From assembly GCA_025084515.1 (NCBI GenBank), contig JAJAGP010002022.1:1-64000 (forward strand): a DNA stretch of 64,000 bases, written 5' to 3'. A program made the translations under genes and the position numbers. Positions within the stretch are counted from its first letter, which is position 1, and each line of letters starts with the position of its first letter. This DNA is from Ancistrus triradiatus. Taxonomy: Eukaryota; Chordata; Actinopteri; Siluriformes; Loricariidae. Under the pieces are notes generated by a model that made no database searches, had not been told where the DNA came from, and worked only from the letters and a program-made list of their open reading frames with translations. Shown one piece after another: positions 19,361 to 30,219 of this stretch.

Positions 19361-20825
19361 GATTCAGAGATTCGGAGAATCGACTCACAGCCACACTCAT
19401 ATTAGCTTAAGAAATTAGTCAATTAGCATTACTTTGAATCGGAGAATCAACTCCTAGGCATTCTAATAGATGCCAACTTTGGAAATGAGCCACTTGGCAC
19501 TACACTGATTCAGATATTAGGAGAAAAGACTCCTAGACATATTAAAACCAAGCTTAAGAAACGAGTCAATTGTGACTACTATGAATCAGAGTCTGGTAAT
19601 AGACTTCCAGGCACACTAATAGGTAAAAGCTGTAGAAAGGAGTCAATTAGCGTTACTTTGAATCGGAGATTCGGCAAATCGACTCCCAGGCATACTAATA
19701 GGTACAAGCTTAAAAGTTGAGTCAACTGGCACTACTTTGAATCGGAGATTCGGAGAATCGACTCCTAAGCATACCAATACAAACTTTGGAAATGAGTCAA
19801 TTGGCACTACATTGATTCGGATATTCCGAGAATCGACTCCCAGACATATTAATAGGACCCAGCTTAAGAAATGAGTCAACTGTGACTACTATGAATCGGA
19901 GATTCTGGGAATCAACTCCCAGGCACACTAATGGGTACAAGCTTTAGAAAGGAGTCAATTAGCATTACTTTGAATCAGCGATTCGGCAAATCGACTCCCA
20001 GGCAAACTAATAGGTACGAGAAAGGAGTCAATTAGCATTACTTTTGAACCGGAGACTCGGAGAATGGACTCCCAGGCATACTAATAGGTACAAGCTTAAA
20101 AGTTAAGTCAATTGGCACTGCTTTGAATCGGAGATTCGACTCTTAGGCATACCAATATATACAAACTTTGGAAATGAGTCAATTTGCACTACATTGATTC
20201 GGATATTCGGAGAAAAGACTCCCAGACATATTAATAGGACCCAGCTTAAGAAACGAGTCAGTTGTGACTACTATGAATTGGAGAGTCTTGGAATCGACTC
20301 CCAGGCTCACTAATAGGTACAAGCTTTGAAAATGATTCAGTTAGCATTACTTGGAATCGGAGGTTCGGCAAATCAACTCCCAGGCACACTAATGGGTACA
20401 AGCTTTAGAAAGGAGTCAATTAGCATTACTTTGAATCAGAGATTCGGCAAATTGACTCCCAGGCAAACTAATAGGTACGAGAAAGGAGTCAATTAGCATT
20501 ACTTTTGAACCGGAGATTCGGAGAATGGACTCCCAGGCATAATAATAGGTACAAGCTTAAAAGTTAAGTCAATTGGCACTGCTTTGAATAGGAGATTCGA
20601 CTCTTAGGCACACTAATATATACAAACTTTGGAAATTAGTTAATTGGCACTACTTTGAATCGGAGAATCGACTCCCAGGCATACTAACAGGGACAAGCTT
20701 TGGAAAGGAGCCAGTTGGCACTACTATGAATCTGAGATTTGGGGAATCGACTCCTAGGCATAGTAATAGGTATAAGCATTGGGACAGAGTCAGTTGTCAC
20801 TACTTAGAATCTTTTGAAGATTTGG
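19361..20825 (+). repeat. ~78 bp satellite, array 1 (forward)
   Basis: About nineteen diverged monomers. A typical unit has AATCGGAGATTCGGAGAATC, GACTCCCAGGCATACTAATA, GGTACAAGCTTTGGAAATGA and GTCAATTGGCACTACTTTG. Spacing, for example 19681 to 19759, is 78 bases. Many units carry a HindIII site AAGCTT. 19920-20150 and 20381-20610 are nearly identical at 461-base spacing, so sets of six monomers were amplified as a block. Confidence 0.93.
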
Positions 20826-20835
20826 ATTCAGGAAC

Positions 20836-22435
20836 ATCACCTACTCAAACTACAATAAACGAGCGGCAGTAGGTCTTAAAACTGATTTACGATATTTATA
20901 ACTATAAGATGTCATTGTTATTCTGAAAAACGGTTTGTGTTACTCAACGCAGCTAAGTGGTGCTCCACTGAAGGGTGGAATTTATCCCGAGTGTCTCTTG
21001 GGGAATTAAGTGTGTTCCAAATACACGTTTTATTAATCGCTGTAACAATTTGGCACAGTCTCAGGACGTGCATTGTGTATTTTATCACAAACTTAACACT
21101 AGGCAGGACGTTACGAGCCTCCAATCCCATCACTCAGGCGTAGACAAGAAACGTTATTAGGAGCGGACATGCCTTTCGGATCAGCTCGGAGCCCAGCGGC
21201 TACCGACGCAGTGGCAGCTGGAGCGTGACAGGCTGAGAAAGGCCGCAGCGGCTTGGCTGGACTCCTGGACGGCAATGACAGTAGTTCAGGACCCTGGTGC
21301 TTTGTGAGTTTGTCTGATCCCTACAAGCTGCAGCTCTGGAACTCGTGAAGGTGACGGCTGTCTAAGGAAGCTAACATCTGTGAAGAGAGTCGCTGATTGA
21401 AACGGACACTGACCGGACATTTCTGTAATTCTGCAAGTCTGTAATTATACAGGGTACTTTCATGAGAAAACGTAATGGAACACTACCGTCCTGAACTGTT
21501 CCACACGTCACTTCCTCAGATACAAGCACACACGAACAGTCACACACCAAATACAAACTCAATTCAAATAAAAGCCGAAGGGTATATTAAGTCTTAATTT
21601 AAATCAGAGGTTTAGAATACCACAAACTTATTCATTAGGTAACAGTTTAAATCTTACTTATGACATCTAGGCTGGGATCTAGGGTTAGGGATTTTCCTTT
21701 CCGCTGTCGCCCTAGGTTTGCTCAGCTGCGTCTTCGACTTCAGAGAACTCAATAAAGCAGAAACCTCACTAGGAAGTCGTGAAAGGTGGGCTGCGTTGTT
21801 TGTGTCGTGCCGTTAGATCATTGCCTTGTTTTGGTCTCGAGTTTGCTTTACAACGTGTTTGTGGTTAAGAGGCTGCTACCTGCCAAGCCTGGCCTAAAAA
21901 CAGAGAGGACTCAGGAATCTCCTTATTTATGAGGTGAAACGTTTAATCTGTCTGCCCCAGAGATTGCTTCAGAGCATCCTTCTGTGGAGGATTGACTCAA
22001 CTTCCTGGCTGTCCTTCCGTTTCAGAGCCTTGTTTGGAACTCTGGATGTGGATCTGGGAACAGGCCAAGGGTTAGCTAACTGTGAATACGCTACATGACG
22101 ACGGACCTGCGGTAATAAAACTCAGAGTTTCAGCGTTCCTCTTGTAGTGCCTCAACAGTGTCTACCAGAGAGGATGAGAGAAGGCTGTATGGGGTTTCTT
22201 TTAAGGAAAGGAAACCATGTTAGGGTGGGGAACTTGTTCTCCATAATGTTATTAACTGTGAGAAAAGTTATGAACAGACGCAGAGATTAAAGCCAAATAG
22301 AGAGAGAAAGCACGGCTAATTACTTTCGGATAAAACGGAGATTAAGAGCTTGCTTGTTGGTTTTCTCTCCATGACCTAAGTCATTAAATTTTCCATAAAA
22401 ACATCCTCTGACGATCAGTTAAAGCTTTCACTCGA
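20836..22435. other. unassigned DNA with one repeat scrap
   Basis: Mostly nothing recognised. 21665-21735 (CCGCTGTCGCCCTAGGTTTG-CTCAG) is a partial copy of the dispersed repeat seen at 14820 and 24790. Frames of 60-71 codons have no motif. Confidence 0.5.
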
Positions 22436-22499
22436 TGCGATTAGGCCTTCAGACTGATCAAGACAAGCCTTTCAGAAAGGATTCTCGCAAAGCAAGGCT

Positions 22500-23070
22500 T
22501 TACGAAAAAGCAGAAATGGTCCGAAAACGAGAAAACATCTGGCGACGGCAGTTCTCTGGCTGAAAAGGCCTGTTTAGAATGGCCAGCCTTTTTTGGCTGA
22601 TACAAAGGCAACAGTGACTCGAATAACCACTTGTTACAACATGTCGAATCTTGAAGCAGATGGGCTACAGCACTGGGTGTCGACAAAAAACAGGCACCCG
22701 AGGATACAATGGATCAAATGATTGGTCAATGAATTGGACTGTAGTCCAGAAGCCCCGCCCTGTCATTAGAAAGACCCAATCGACATGTTAGTAAACGTGC
22801 CACAACATGTCAAACCTTGAAGCAGATGGGCTACAGCACTGGGTGAGATAAAAAGCAGGCCACTGAGGCTGGCATGGCATCACCAAAATGGGACGATACA
22901 AGATTGGAAGAACGTTGCCTGTTTTGCTGCGACATTCAGATGGTAGGGTCAGAATTTGGCGTAAACTGCGTGAAAAAATGACGGATTCAACAATTCAGAC
23001 TTGACGGGTATATTCTTGGCACAACGAGCCCCTTAGTGCCAAGGGAGCATGGTTTAAACGCCACTGCCCA
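22500..23070 (+). mobile_element. Tc1-like transposon remnant, middle of transposase
   Basis: Same family as 14575 and 46240. GGCAACAGTGACTCGAATAA-CCACTTGTTACAAC, then CTTGAAGCAGATGGGCTACA, GATTGGAAGAACGTTGCCTG, TTGCTGCGACATTCAGATGG-TAGGGTCAGAATTTGGCG (L-L-R-H-S-D-G-R-V-R-I-W-R) and TATTCTTGGCACAACG...CCCCTTAGTGCCAA lie in transposase order. The first catalytic Asp block (W-S-D-E-S) is deleted next to GTTGCCTG. The 45-base CAACATGTC-to-GGGTG segment is present twice (about 22637 and 22803). Confidence 0.75.
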
Positions 23071-23084
23071 CACGGCAAGTATTA

Positions 23085-23160
23085 ATCCTTGGGTCTTGCT
23101 CAAGGACCCAACAGTGGCAGCTTGGCAGAGGTGGGATTTGAACCCTGGACCTTCGGGTAG
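23085..23160 (+). repeat. SINE-like repeat fragment
   Basis: GGGTCTTGCTCAAGGACCCA, ACAGTGGCAGCTTGGCAGAG and GTGGGATTTGAACCCTGGAC match the 3' half of the copy at 17781-17990 nearly exactly. It directly follows the Tc1 remnant. Confidence 0.8.
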
Positions 23161-23324
23161 CTGCTAAAACAATACTAAAGAAAGATTTTAGAGGAATTAA
23201 CTCAAGTAATCTTCTCACAACATCAAGAAATATTCGGATCGTTACGGGAATGATCGTCAACATAGAAAAACAAAACATAAGGCAAAAGAAAGGCTTTCTT
23301 TCAAACCGAGCACTGCTCCTCACC

Positions 23325-23375
23325 CTGAGCATGACGCTAGCGCCACCGTGTTTCACTGCGGAGATGTTTTTCATC
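23325..23375 (-). mobile_element. possible Tc1 transposase scrap (KHGGASVML)
   Basis: On the minus strand the frame starting at 23374 reads MKNISAVKHGGASVMLR, close to the V-K-H-G-G-G-S-x-M-L-W block of Tc1 transposases, then diverges. The match is short and the remainder of the 106-codon frame shows nothing familiar. Confidence 0.4.
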
Positions 23376-24785
23376 TGCAGCGACTGGGAAACTAAAATAC
23401 TTTATACAATATTAAGCCACTTTTTACTTATAATAGGTTTTAATGAGGAGGGAAAAAAAGCTTAAATGTAAAGTGATTACTTTTAAGTTGAAATATAAAA
23501 AATAATTATTCTTTATACCTAAACATTTGGCACATTTCTCACCATTTTGGAATCGATAAGAAGAATTGGAATCGATAAAAGGCAAACGCTACCCAACCCT
23601 ACACAGTACCAACAATAATAATCATAATATTCAAGTAAAAAATCCTCCTGTATCGGAATCTGTATCGGATCGGGACTGAAAAAATGTGGATCGGCCCAGC
23701 ACCAACGAACAGGGTATTATTATTATTTATTTATTTATTTTTCACTCTAGAGCAGAGCGTTTTGCTTCTTCTGACCACACAAACCAATCAGCGCTCGGAT
23801 CCACGAGCAAAAGAGGGAATTAGAGTTTAGCTCCAGTTTTAACTCGGTTGATGTGTTTAGAGACTTTATGGAAGTTCCTCATGTTTGTGTGGATGACTTT
23901 CCTCTACATGTTTGTGGCTGTAAATGGTGTTTGTAAGTCCATGTTCCTGTCCTATTGTCAGTAGTGCTCCTTTGATTAGATTCTCTCTAACCTATAACTA
24001 TATAAACTGGTTCACATTCACTCGTTGAGTCTTTGGTTCATCTGGCTGATCTTCTGTGTTGTTCCTAATCCTGACTAGTAAGGAAATGTACCAGAAATGT
24101 AGTAGCACCACTAAAATTCGATGGTTCTCGATACCAATTATGATACTACGACAAAAGATAAACCATCGATATGTTGGTTTATGGTTTCTCTGGTTTCAGT
24201 GTAGATTTTTGAATTCTTGAATGTTTAAATCCACTCTTTTCCACACTGTAGACGAAAACTGTGAGTTCTGGTCATATTTTCCGATGATTTTGAAATGCTT
24301 TGGATATGTTTTGCTGTGCTTTCCTGATCTACATTCCCCTAGAATAGATATTTTTGGTTTTCAGTTGTGTGTGGAAATGCTTGAACAGCTCAAACCCAGA
24401 TTTACCAAGCTGAAGTTTTCACGTACACAGAGATTGGCACGTACGGCATCTTTACCCACAAAGATTATGGCCTTGCTGAGATTTTTTGCATTTCTAAACT
24501 CTACACTAATATATTTATCGAAATAAAGCATCGGCTACACTTATCGTGTTTGGTAATAATGGTAGCCAAGAAACAAGAACCATAACATTTTCAGAATTTT
24601 GGTTATCGACTTGGTACAGAAGTATCTGTTCTCATGAAATCCCTGCTGTCTATCGATGCATTTTTGGCTTTTGAAACGAAAGTATGGGTCGTTTCGAGTA
24701 TCGCCGTATCGTTTGCACAGTTTTCTTGTGAAAATACCCTTTATACTTACATTACAGTAGCCTAAATAGGCTAAATACATTTTTT
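23376..24785. other. AT-rich DNA with decayed repeat traces
   Basis: 23560-23700 (GAATCGATAAGAAG, TGTATCGGATCGGGACTGAA, ATGTGGATCGGCCCAGCACC) resembles the end of a fish DNA transposon, likely non-autonomous hAT-like. 23717-23742 is an ATT/TTTA microsatellite. 24110-24180 and 24520-24740 contain more TATCGAT-type words. No gene frame is supported. Confidence 0.45.
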
Positions 24786-24789
24786 TCTA

Positions 24790-25012
24790 ACCTATAAGAC
24801 TTATTTGACTAGATAAATTAGTTTCATTCTTACATTTATCATCTACGCCACCCAAGCAGGTCAGGTCCCTTTGAGCCTTGGGCCTCCCAAGGTTTCTTCC
24901 TCATAACGTTTAGGGATTGTCACCCTAGGCTTGCTCAGTTTGGGATTGGCCCTAGATATTAGAAGATGATCTAAAATTCCAAAGCTGCTTTGAGACAATG
25001 CTCCACAGAAAC
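24790..25012 (+). repeat. fish dispersed repeat, copy B
   Basis: Same ordered words as 14820-15075 (TAGATAAATTAGTTTCATTC, ATCTACGCCACCCAAGCAGG, GGCCTCCCAAGGTTTCTTCC, TTGGCCCTAGATATTAGAAG) and then CCAAAGCTGCTTTGAGACAA, the 3' end shared with 63465-63600. Confidence 0.8.
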
Positions 25013-25034
25013 CAATCTGACTTGACTATGGTCA

Positions 25035-25255
25035 ACGTCCTGTAATGCTGGTTACAGAAAGAAAGAACCTCAACGTACAAGAGTGGCCAAGTCGAAGCCC
25101 AGACCTCAATCCGCCTGAGAATCCGTGTGAAGAACTGATGTTCACTAACAGTTCCCAACCCCAAATAGAGTTTTGCCACCAATGTGGACGTTCAAAAAGC
25201 TGACCGAAGCATATCCGAAAAGGCTGGCAGTCCTAATTGCAAAGAAATGTACGGA
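25035..25255 (+). mobile_element. Tc1-like transposase C-terminal fragment
   Basis: The frame reads EWPSRSPDLNPPENPCEEL, matching the Tc1 block W-P-x-x-S-P-D-L-N-P-I-E-N-L-W with I and LW altered; the catalytic Glu codon survives. Further on, after a frame change, KLTEAYPKRLAVLIAKKC follows the Tc1 tail K-L-V-E-x-Y-P-K-R-L-A-A-V-I-A-A-K-G. Same family as 6535. Everything upstream in the element is gone. Confidence 0.8.
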
Positions 25256-25259
25256 GAAA

Positions 25260-26365
25260 CTGTTTTCGCTCTGTGTTTTACAGATTATAAAGCTCCGTGT
25301 TGAACCAGTAAGCAGCCTACGCTTGTGAAAGAGGAACATTACAAACCTACAGCTGGCCTCTGACCGTCTTGACTTTACCATGATTGTATACGTGACGTTT
25401 GTTGATATTTCACAACAGGCTAATTATGAGCTGGATTATAGTTTGTGCATTACGTTTACACATTTCACACATTATCATCATGTATTTGTTTTCACAAAAA
25501 TTCCTTCTGAACCACGGCTCGGTTACACAACTCCAGTCACATCTGCTGCGTGAGAAAGCTTTCCGAACCGGGAGGAACGTTGCTGGCGCTGGTGTTCGTT
25601 CAGTTTGTGTGCTTATGGTTTTACAGAGTTAATTAGCGCTTGTTTAATGTTCAGCACTGGTCAGCTGCGAGAAGGCTGTCGGTCAAAAGGTCGACGTCAT
25701 AATGATTCGCTTGTTTTCCCCAAAACCAGAACTCTAAGACAATTAAAGTTTTTATTTTTAACCAATTTGGCCAACGCGCACTAATTAAACAGATGTATGA
25801 AAAACCCAAAGTGGAAAAGCTTAAATCTGCAGTGAACTTCTGTTAAACATTCATTAATGACTCACCCTCTGTGTTCCTTCAACAAGGCATTGCAGTACTA
25901 AAACATTTTTGGATGAAGCCATTCATAAAACGTCGTATGTTTGCTTTAAAATCTCATTAGCGCTCGGCCTGAACGGGCCTTAATTCAATAATTAATTGCC
26001 ATGACTTCGGAACATACTTAGCGCACACAGCCTATGAGTCATTACGAAGTTTTCATTGGAGCGTAGTCCGGTAACGAAGCGGTTCATTGGCTCATTAACC
26101 TCCATTTATTAACCTCGACAGAGTCCTATTGTTTTTGTAATTATTCTTAATAGTAAAATAGTGAAGTGGTAGGACTGTTTTCGTTCCTCGTCGCAGTTTG
26201 CTTCGTGTCACGACGATATGAATGACTTTAGCCCATTACTGCGATGTCTGTTCGCCAAAAGAAATCACATAAGTTTGGGTCAGGGCTCAGCGGACATCCA
26301 GAGTACATGCTCCCCTATGCCCTCCGAATTCTTCTATTTCATTGCAGAAAGATATTTCTTGTTTT
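25260..26365. other. unassigned intergenic DNA
   Basis: No recognised repeat or gene frame. The 77-82 codon frames at 25399 and 26218 carry no motif. Confidence 0.5.
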
Positions 26366-26369
26366 TTTT

Positions 26370-27262
26370 TCTAGTTAATAAACATTCATTCCTGCATTTC
26401 AGGCCTGAGACACACTTAAAAAAATTGGGACGGGCCAATTTAGGGCTAGTAAAGAGGTCAAAATAAGTGACGATGTGATTTCAAACAGATGATTATAATC
26501 ATGACTTGGTTCCAAAGCAGAACTCGCAACAAACGTGTAAGAAAATTTGTGAAATGTTTAAAAGAAAATGTTCCTTGAAGAAAGATCGGAAGAGATTTCC
26601 ATATTTCTCCCTCTACAGTGCATAACATCATTAAACGAATCGTGGAATTTGAGAGCACTGCATCAAGAACCGTCATTCGTCAATAGCTGATAGAACCACA
26701 AACCTTGATCAAGCTCTACAATACAGAGTTACATTCACAAACGCCACTTAAAACATTACTGTGCTAAAAATGAAGCCTTATGTTATAACCATGTCCGAAA
26801 ACACTTCGACTTCTGTGGGCTCATCTGGGATGGACCATCATACAGTGGAAATGGGTACTGTGCTCAGACCCATCAGTATTCCGGGTCTTTTTTTGGAAAG
26901 ATGAAAAGGACCAATGGTAAAGGTCATTTATACTTCTGAGATCTTAGAGCAACATAAGCTGCCTTTTCCAGGGACGCCCATGCATTTTTCATCAAGACAA
27001 TGCAAAACCACATGCTGCACACATTACAAAGGCCTGGCTGTGGAAGAAGAGGGTACAGGTACTGCAGTCCTGACCTGTGCCCAATAGACAACGTGTGGAG
27101 AATTTTGAAACGACCCCATATTGTTAGACATCTTAAGACGTGTTTGTAGGAAGAATGGAACAAAACACCTGAAACCCTAAATCACTTCACAGGCCTGAAA
27201 TGCAGGAACGGATGATTATTAATAAATGAAAAACACAAAATATCTCTAAATAAAATAAGAAA
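26370..27262 (+). mobile_element. mariner/Tc1-type transposon, most complete copy of its family
   Basis: The copy begins near AATAAACATTCATTCCTGCA-TTTCAGGCCTG and ends near CAGGCCTGAAATGCAGGAAC (27205), in inverse orientation, as expected of terminal inverted repeats. At 26990-27022 HQDNAKPHAAH is the second catalytic Asp block. At 27063-27110 CSPDLCPIDNVWRILKRPH is the third block, with Asp in place of the catalytic Glu. A +1/-1 change separates the two. Large parts of the N-terminal domain are deleted, and no long frame remains. Inactive. Confidence 0.85.
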
Positions 27263-27269
27263 CACCACG

Positions 27270-28140
27270 TTCATTTTTTATTTGCGTTTTCCATACCGTC
27301 CCAACCCCCTAACCCTCTGCTGGGAACTCACCAATGCCGCTCGCGAGCACTCTCAGTAAATAACTGCGAAAATCTATCTCTGAGGCTTCACCAAAGTGCT
27401 CACAGCCCCCATTCTCCAAACAAACTGGAAAGCGTTACTTGCCGAGCGCACAAAGCACACCTCCTTTGAGGTTTCATTAAAAGCGCCTGTGACCAAAAAA
27501 AAAAAAAACTACTGCGGAATGTGAGAAATATATTCTATCAGGCAAACTTATAGAGCATCATCCACATGTTTCTCCGTAAAATAAGTGCGAAAACAACTTC
27601 TCTGAATCCGCACCAAGTCCTCGCAAGCCCAGTTCCAATAAATAAATGAGCAAACAGCCCCTCAGTCAAGTCCGAGGGAGGGCCGCCCCTCCAAAACTCC
27701 GACACCAAGGACGGCATGACGGGACCTGAGGGATTTACCTAGAGCACCACGTCAGGGTGATCATACAGTAACGTCCTTGCTTTGTGACTGGGGATTTCCA
27801 GATACACCTGATACAAATTGTGTAAAAAAAATGAGTCCAAACGATTAAACAAGTGGAATCAGATAGAGCTCGTGATTGGCGGGAATGACAACCTGCAGCC
27901 GCATTGGCCCTGTTGGGATAAAACTGGCCACCCCTGGTTTATTACCAAGGCAGCACAGGGCCAGTGGGGCACTTAGCTCAGTGCAGGAATGACTCACCGC
28001 AGTTCACCATGAAAAATGTCTAAACAAACTACAACACCACACCGTGCAGCCAAAGCAAGACCTCACACTGCAGGATAAATCCAACTTTTCCTTTCTGCAC
28101 TGATGGGAAAAGCTAAATGTCAACAGGACAAGTCCCTGGG
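27270..28140. other. unassigned DNA
   Basis: No repeat or gene identified. An A13 run is at about 27497. Confidence 0.5.
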
Positions 28141-28194
28141 TGGCTTCCCCGTAAAGGAACAGGCGGATATTTCTGACGTTACTGGTATCTCCTG

Positions 28195-28440
28195 TCCAGG
28201 AAGCCACCCAGGTTCTCCTTAAGGCTTTTGAGCGATCAAAGCTAGACTACTGGCACATCCTCCCATGCATTCAGTCAGACACCTGCAAGTGATTCTGAAT
28301 CAGAACAAAGAGCTCTCGTGCCACCCCACCGCTGCGTTCCCTTCACTGGATCCCTGTCACAGCGCCTTCCTTACAGGCTTTAATCAAACCCCACTCTGGA
28401 CCTCCTACAATTGACCACTTCCAAGATTAAGAATGCACTT
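28195..28440 (+). mobile_element. L2-like LINE, 3' part of reverse transcriptase
   Basis: GGCTTTTGAGCGATCAAAGC-TAGACTACTGGCAC matches the S-K-L-D-Y-C-N region; CTGCAAGTGATTCTGAATCA and CGTGCCACCCCACCGCTGCG then CCTTCACTGGATCCCTGTCA follow the order L-Q-x-I-Q-N ... T-P-x-L-x-S-L-H-W-x-P-V of L2/CR1-type elements. Frame is broken in several places. Confidence 0.65.
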
Positions 28441-28529
28441 CAAAAGTAATCTTTCACTGTCCCTTTGCCTTCCTTCATTGCAGCTTTTGTTAATTTGACC
28501 TACAACTATTAATGGGGCTTTAGTCGGAT

Positions 28530-28605
28530 ATTTCTACGGACACTTATCCAGAACAACTTACTTAAAGCAACCAAGTCGCTCTGGATAACGGCGCCCTGAA
28601 GTGTC
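28530..28605. repeat. two SINE-like fragments head to head
   Basis: GGACACTTATCCAGAACAACTT on + and, 20 bases later, AAGTCGCTCTGGATAACGGCG, which is the reverse complement of CGCCGTTATCCAGAGCGACTT. Both derive from the TTATCCAGAGCGACTT head of the repeat at 17781. Confidence 0.6.
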
Positions 28606-28689
28606 AAAAGAAATGAGAACAAGAAACAAGCATTGACTGGATGGACGTTAAACAGCGTGTACCTGTACAAACACAGGTAGCGCCGTAAG

Positions 28690-30212
28690 AAGCTTCAGAA
28701 TTTGGAGAATCGACTCACAGCAATACTATGAGGCACAAGCTTCAGAAATGAGTCAATTCTCACTACTCTGAATCTGAGACTCTGAGAATCGACTCGAGTA
28801 ATTCTATTAGGTATTAGCTTCAGAAATGAGTCAGTTGTCACTGCTATAAATCAGCAAGTCAGAGCCTCGACTCACAGCAACACTATGAGGCACAAGCTTC
28901 AGAAATGAGATTCAGAGAATCAACTCACAGTCATTGTATTCAGATACAAAAGCTTCGGAAACATGTCGATCCTCAATACTCTGAATCCGGGATTCGGAGA
29001 ATCGACTCAGAGTCATTCTATTCGGAACAAGCTTCAGAAACGAGTACTCACTACTATGAATTAGAGATTATTGGTGCATCGACTAACTGACTCAATTAAT
29101 AGGTGCAAGCTTCGAAAACGAGTCAATTCTCAGTACTTTGAATTTGCAGATTCAGAGAATCGACTCAGAGCCATACTATTAGGTACAAGCTTCGGAAAAA
29201 AAGAGTCGATTCTCACTTACTTTGAATCAGAGATTTGGAAAATCAAGTCAGAGTCATTCTATTTCATACAAGCTTCAGAGACGAGTCAATTCTCACTACT
29301 TTAAATCAGGACGAGTCAGAGAATCAACTCCATAGCAATACTATAAGGCTTAAGCTTCAGAAGAGTCAATTCTCATTATTTTGAATCAGAGATTCAAAAA
29401 ATCCAAGTCAGAGTCCTTCTATTAGGTACAAGCTTCGGAAATGAGTCAGTTCTCACTACTTTGAATATGAGATTTTGAGAATCGGCTCTGAGCAAATACT
29501 ATGAGGCTTAAGCTTCAGAAGCGAGTCAATTTTTATTATTTCAACCAGCGATTACGGAGGAAATTCAAGGCCAAAGTCATTCTATTAGGTATAAGCTTCG
29601 GAAACGCAGTCAATTCCTCTATACTCTGAATCACCTCCGAGTCAATATTCTTAGGTTACAATCCGCTTTGGGATTGAGTCAGTTCTCTCTACTACGATTC
29701 AGGAGATTCTGAGAATCGACTTGGAGCCATACCAAGCTTCAGGAAACAAGTCAGTTTCTCTGTTACTTACTTTGAAATTAGAGATTCCAAAAATCGACTC
29801 AGAGTCCTTCTATAGGTACCAAGGTTTTTCAGAAACGAGTCCCAATTCTCAGAATTGAATCAGGAGCAGTCAGAGAATCGACTCACAGCAATACTATGAT
29901 GGTTAAGCTTCAGAAAAGAGTCAATTCTCAGGTACGCTGCAATCAACAATATTCTTAAGTACAAGCTTTGGGATCGAGTCCATTTCTCTCTACTAGGAAT
30001 CTACTACTTTGAATCAAAGATTCAGAGAATTGACTCACACCACTACTATGAGGAGCAAGCTTCAGAAATGAGTCAACTTTGGAGAATAGACTCTATTGTA
30101 TTATGTACAAGCTTCGGAACTATTCGATTCTTATTACTTTGAATCAGAGATTCAGAGAATCGACTCAGAGCCTACTATTAGCTACAAGCATAGGGAATGG
30201 AGTCAATTCTCA
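28690..30212 (+). repeat. ~78 bp satellite, array 2 (forward)
   Basis: About nineteen monomers of the same family and orientation as array 1. A typical unit contains TTCAGAGAATCGACTC, TACTATTAGGTACAAGCTTC and AGAAACGAGTCAATTCTCAC-TACTTTGAATC. The unit at 28750 is followed by one at 28828, 78 bases on. It is more diverged in 29.5-29.9 kb, with short insertions. The 61 and 77 codon frames here are satellite translations. Confidence 0.92.
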
Positions 30213-30219
30213 CTGGGAT

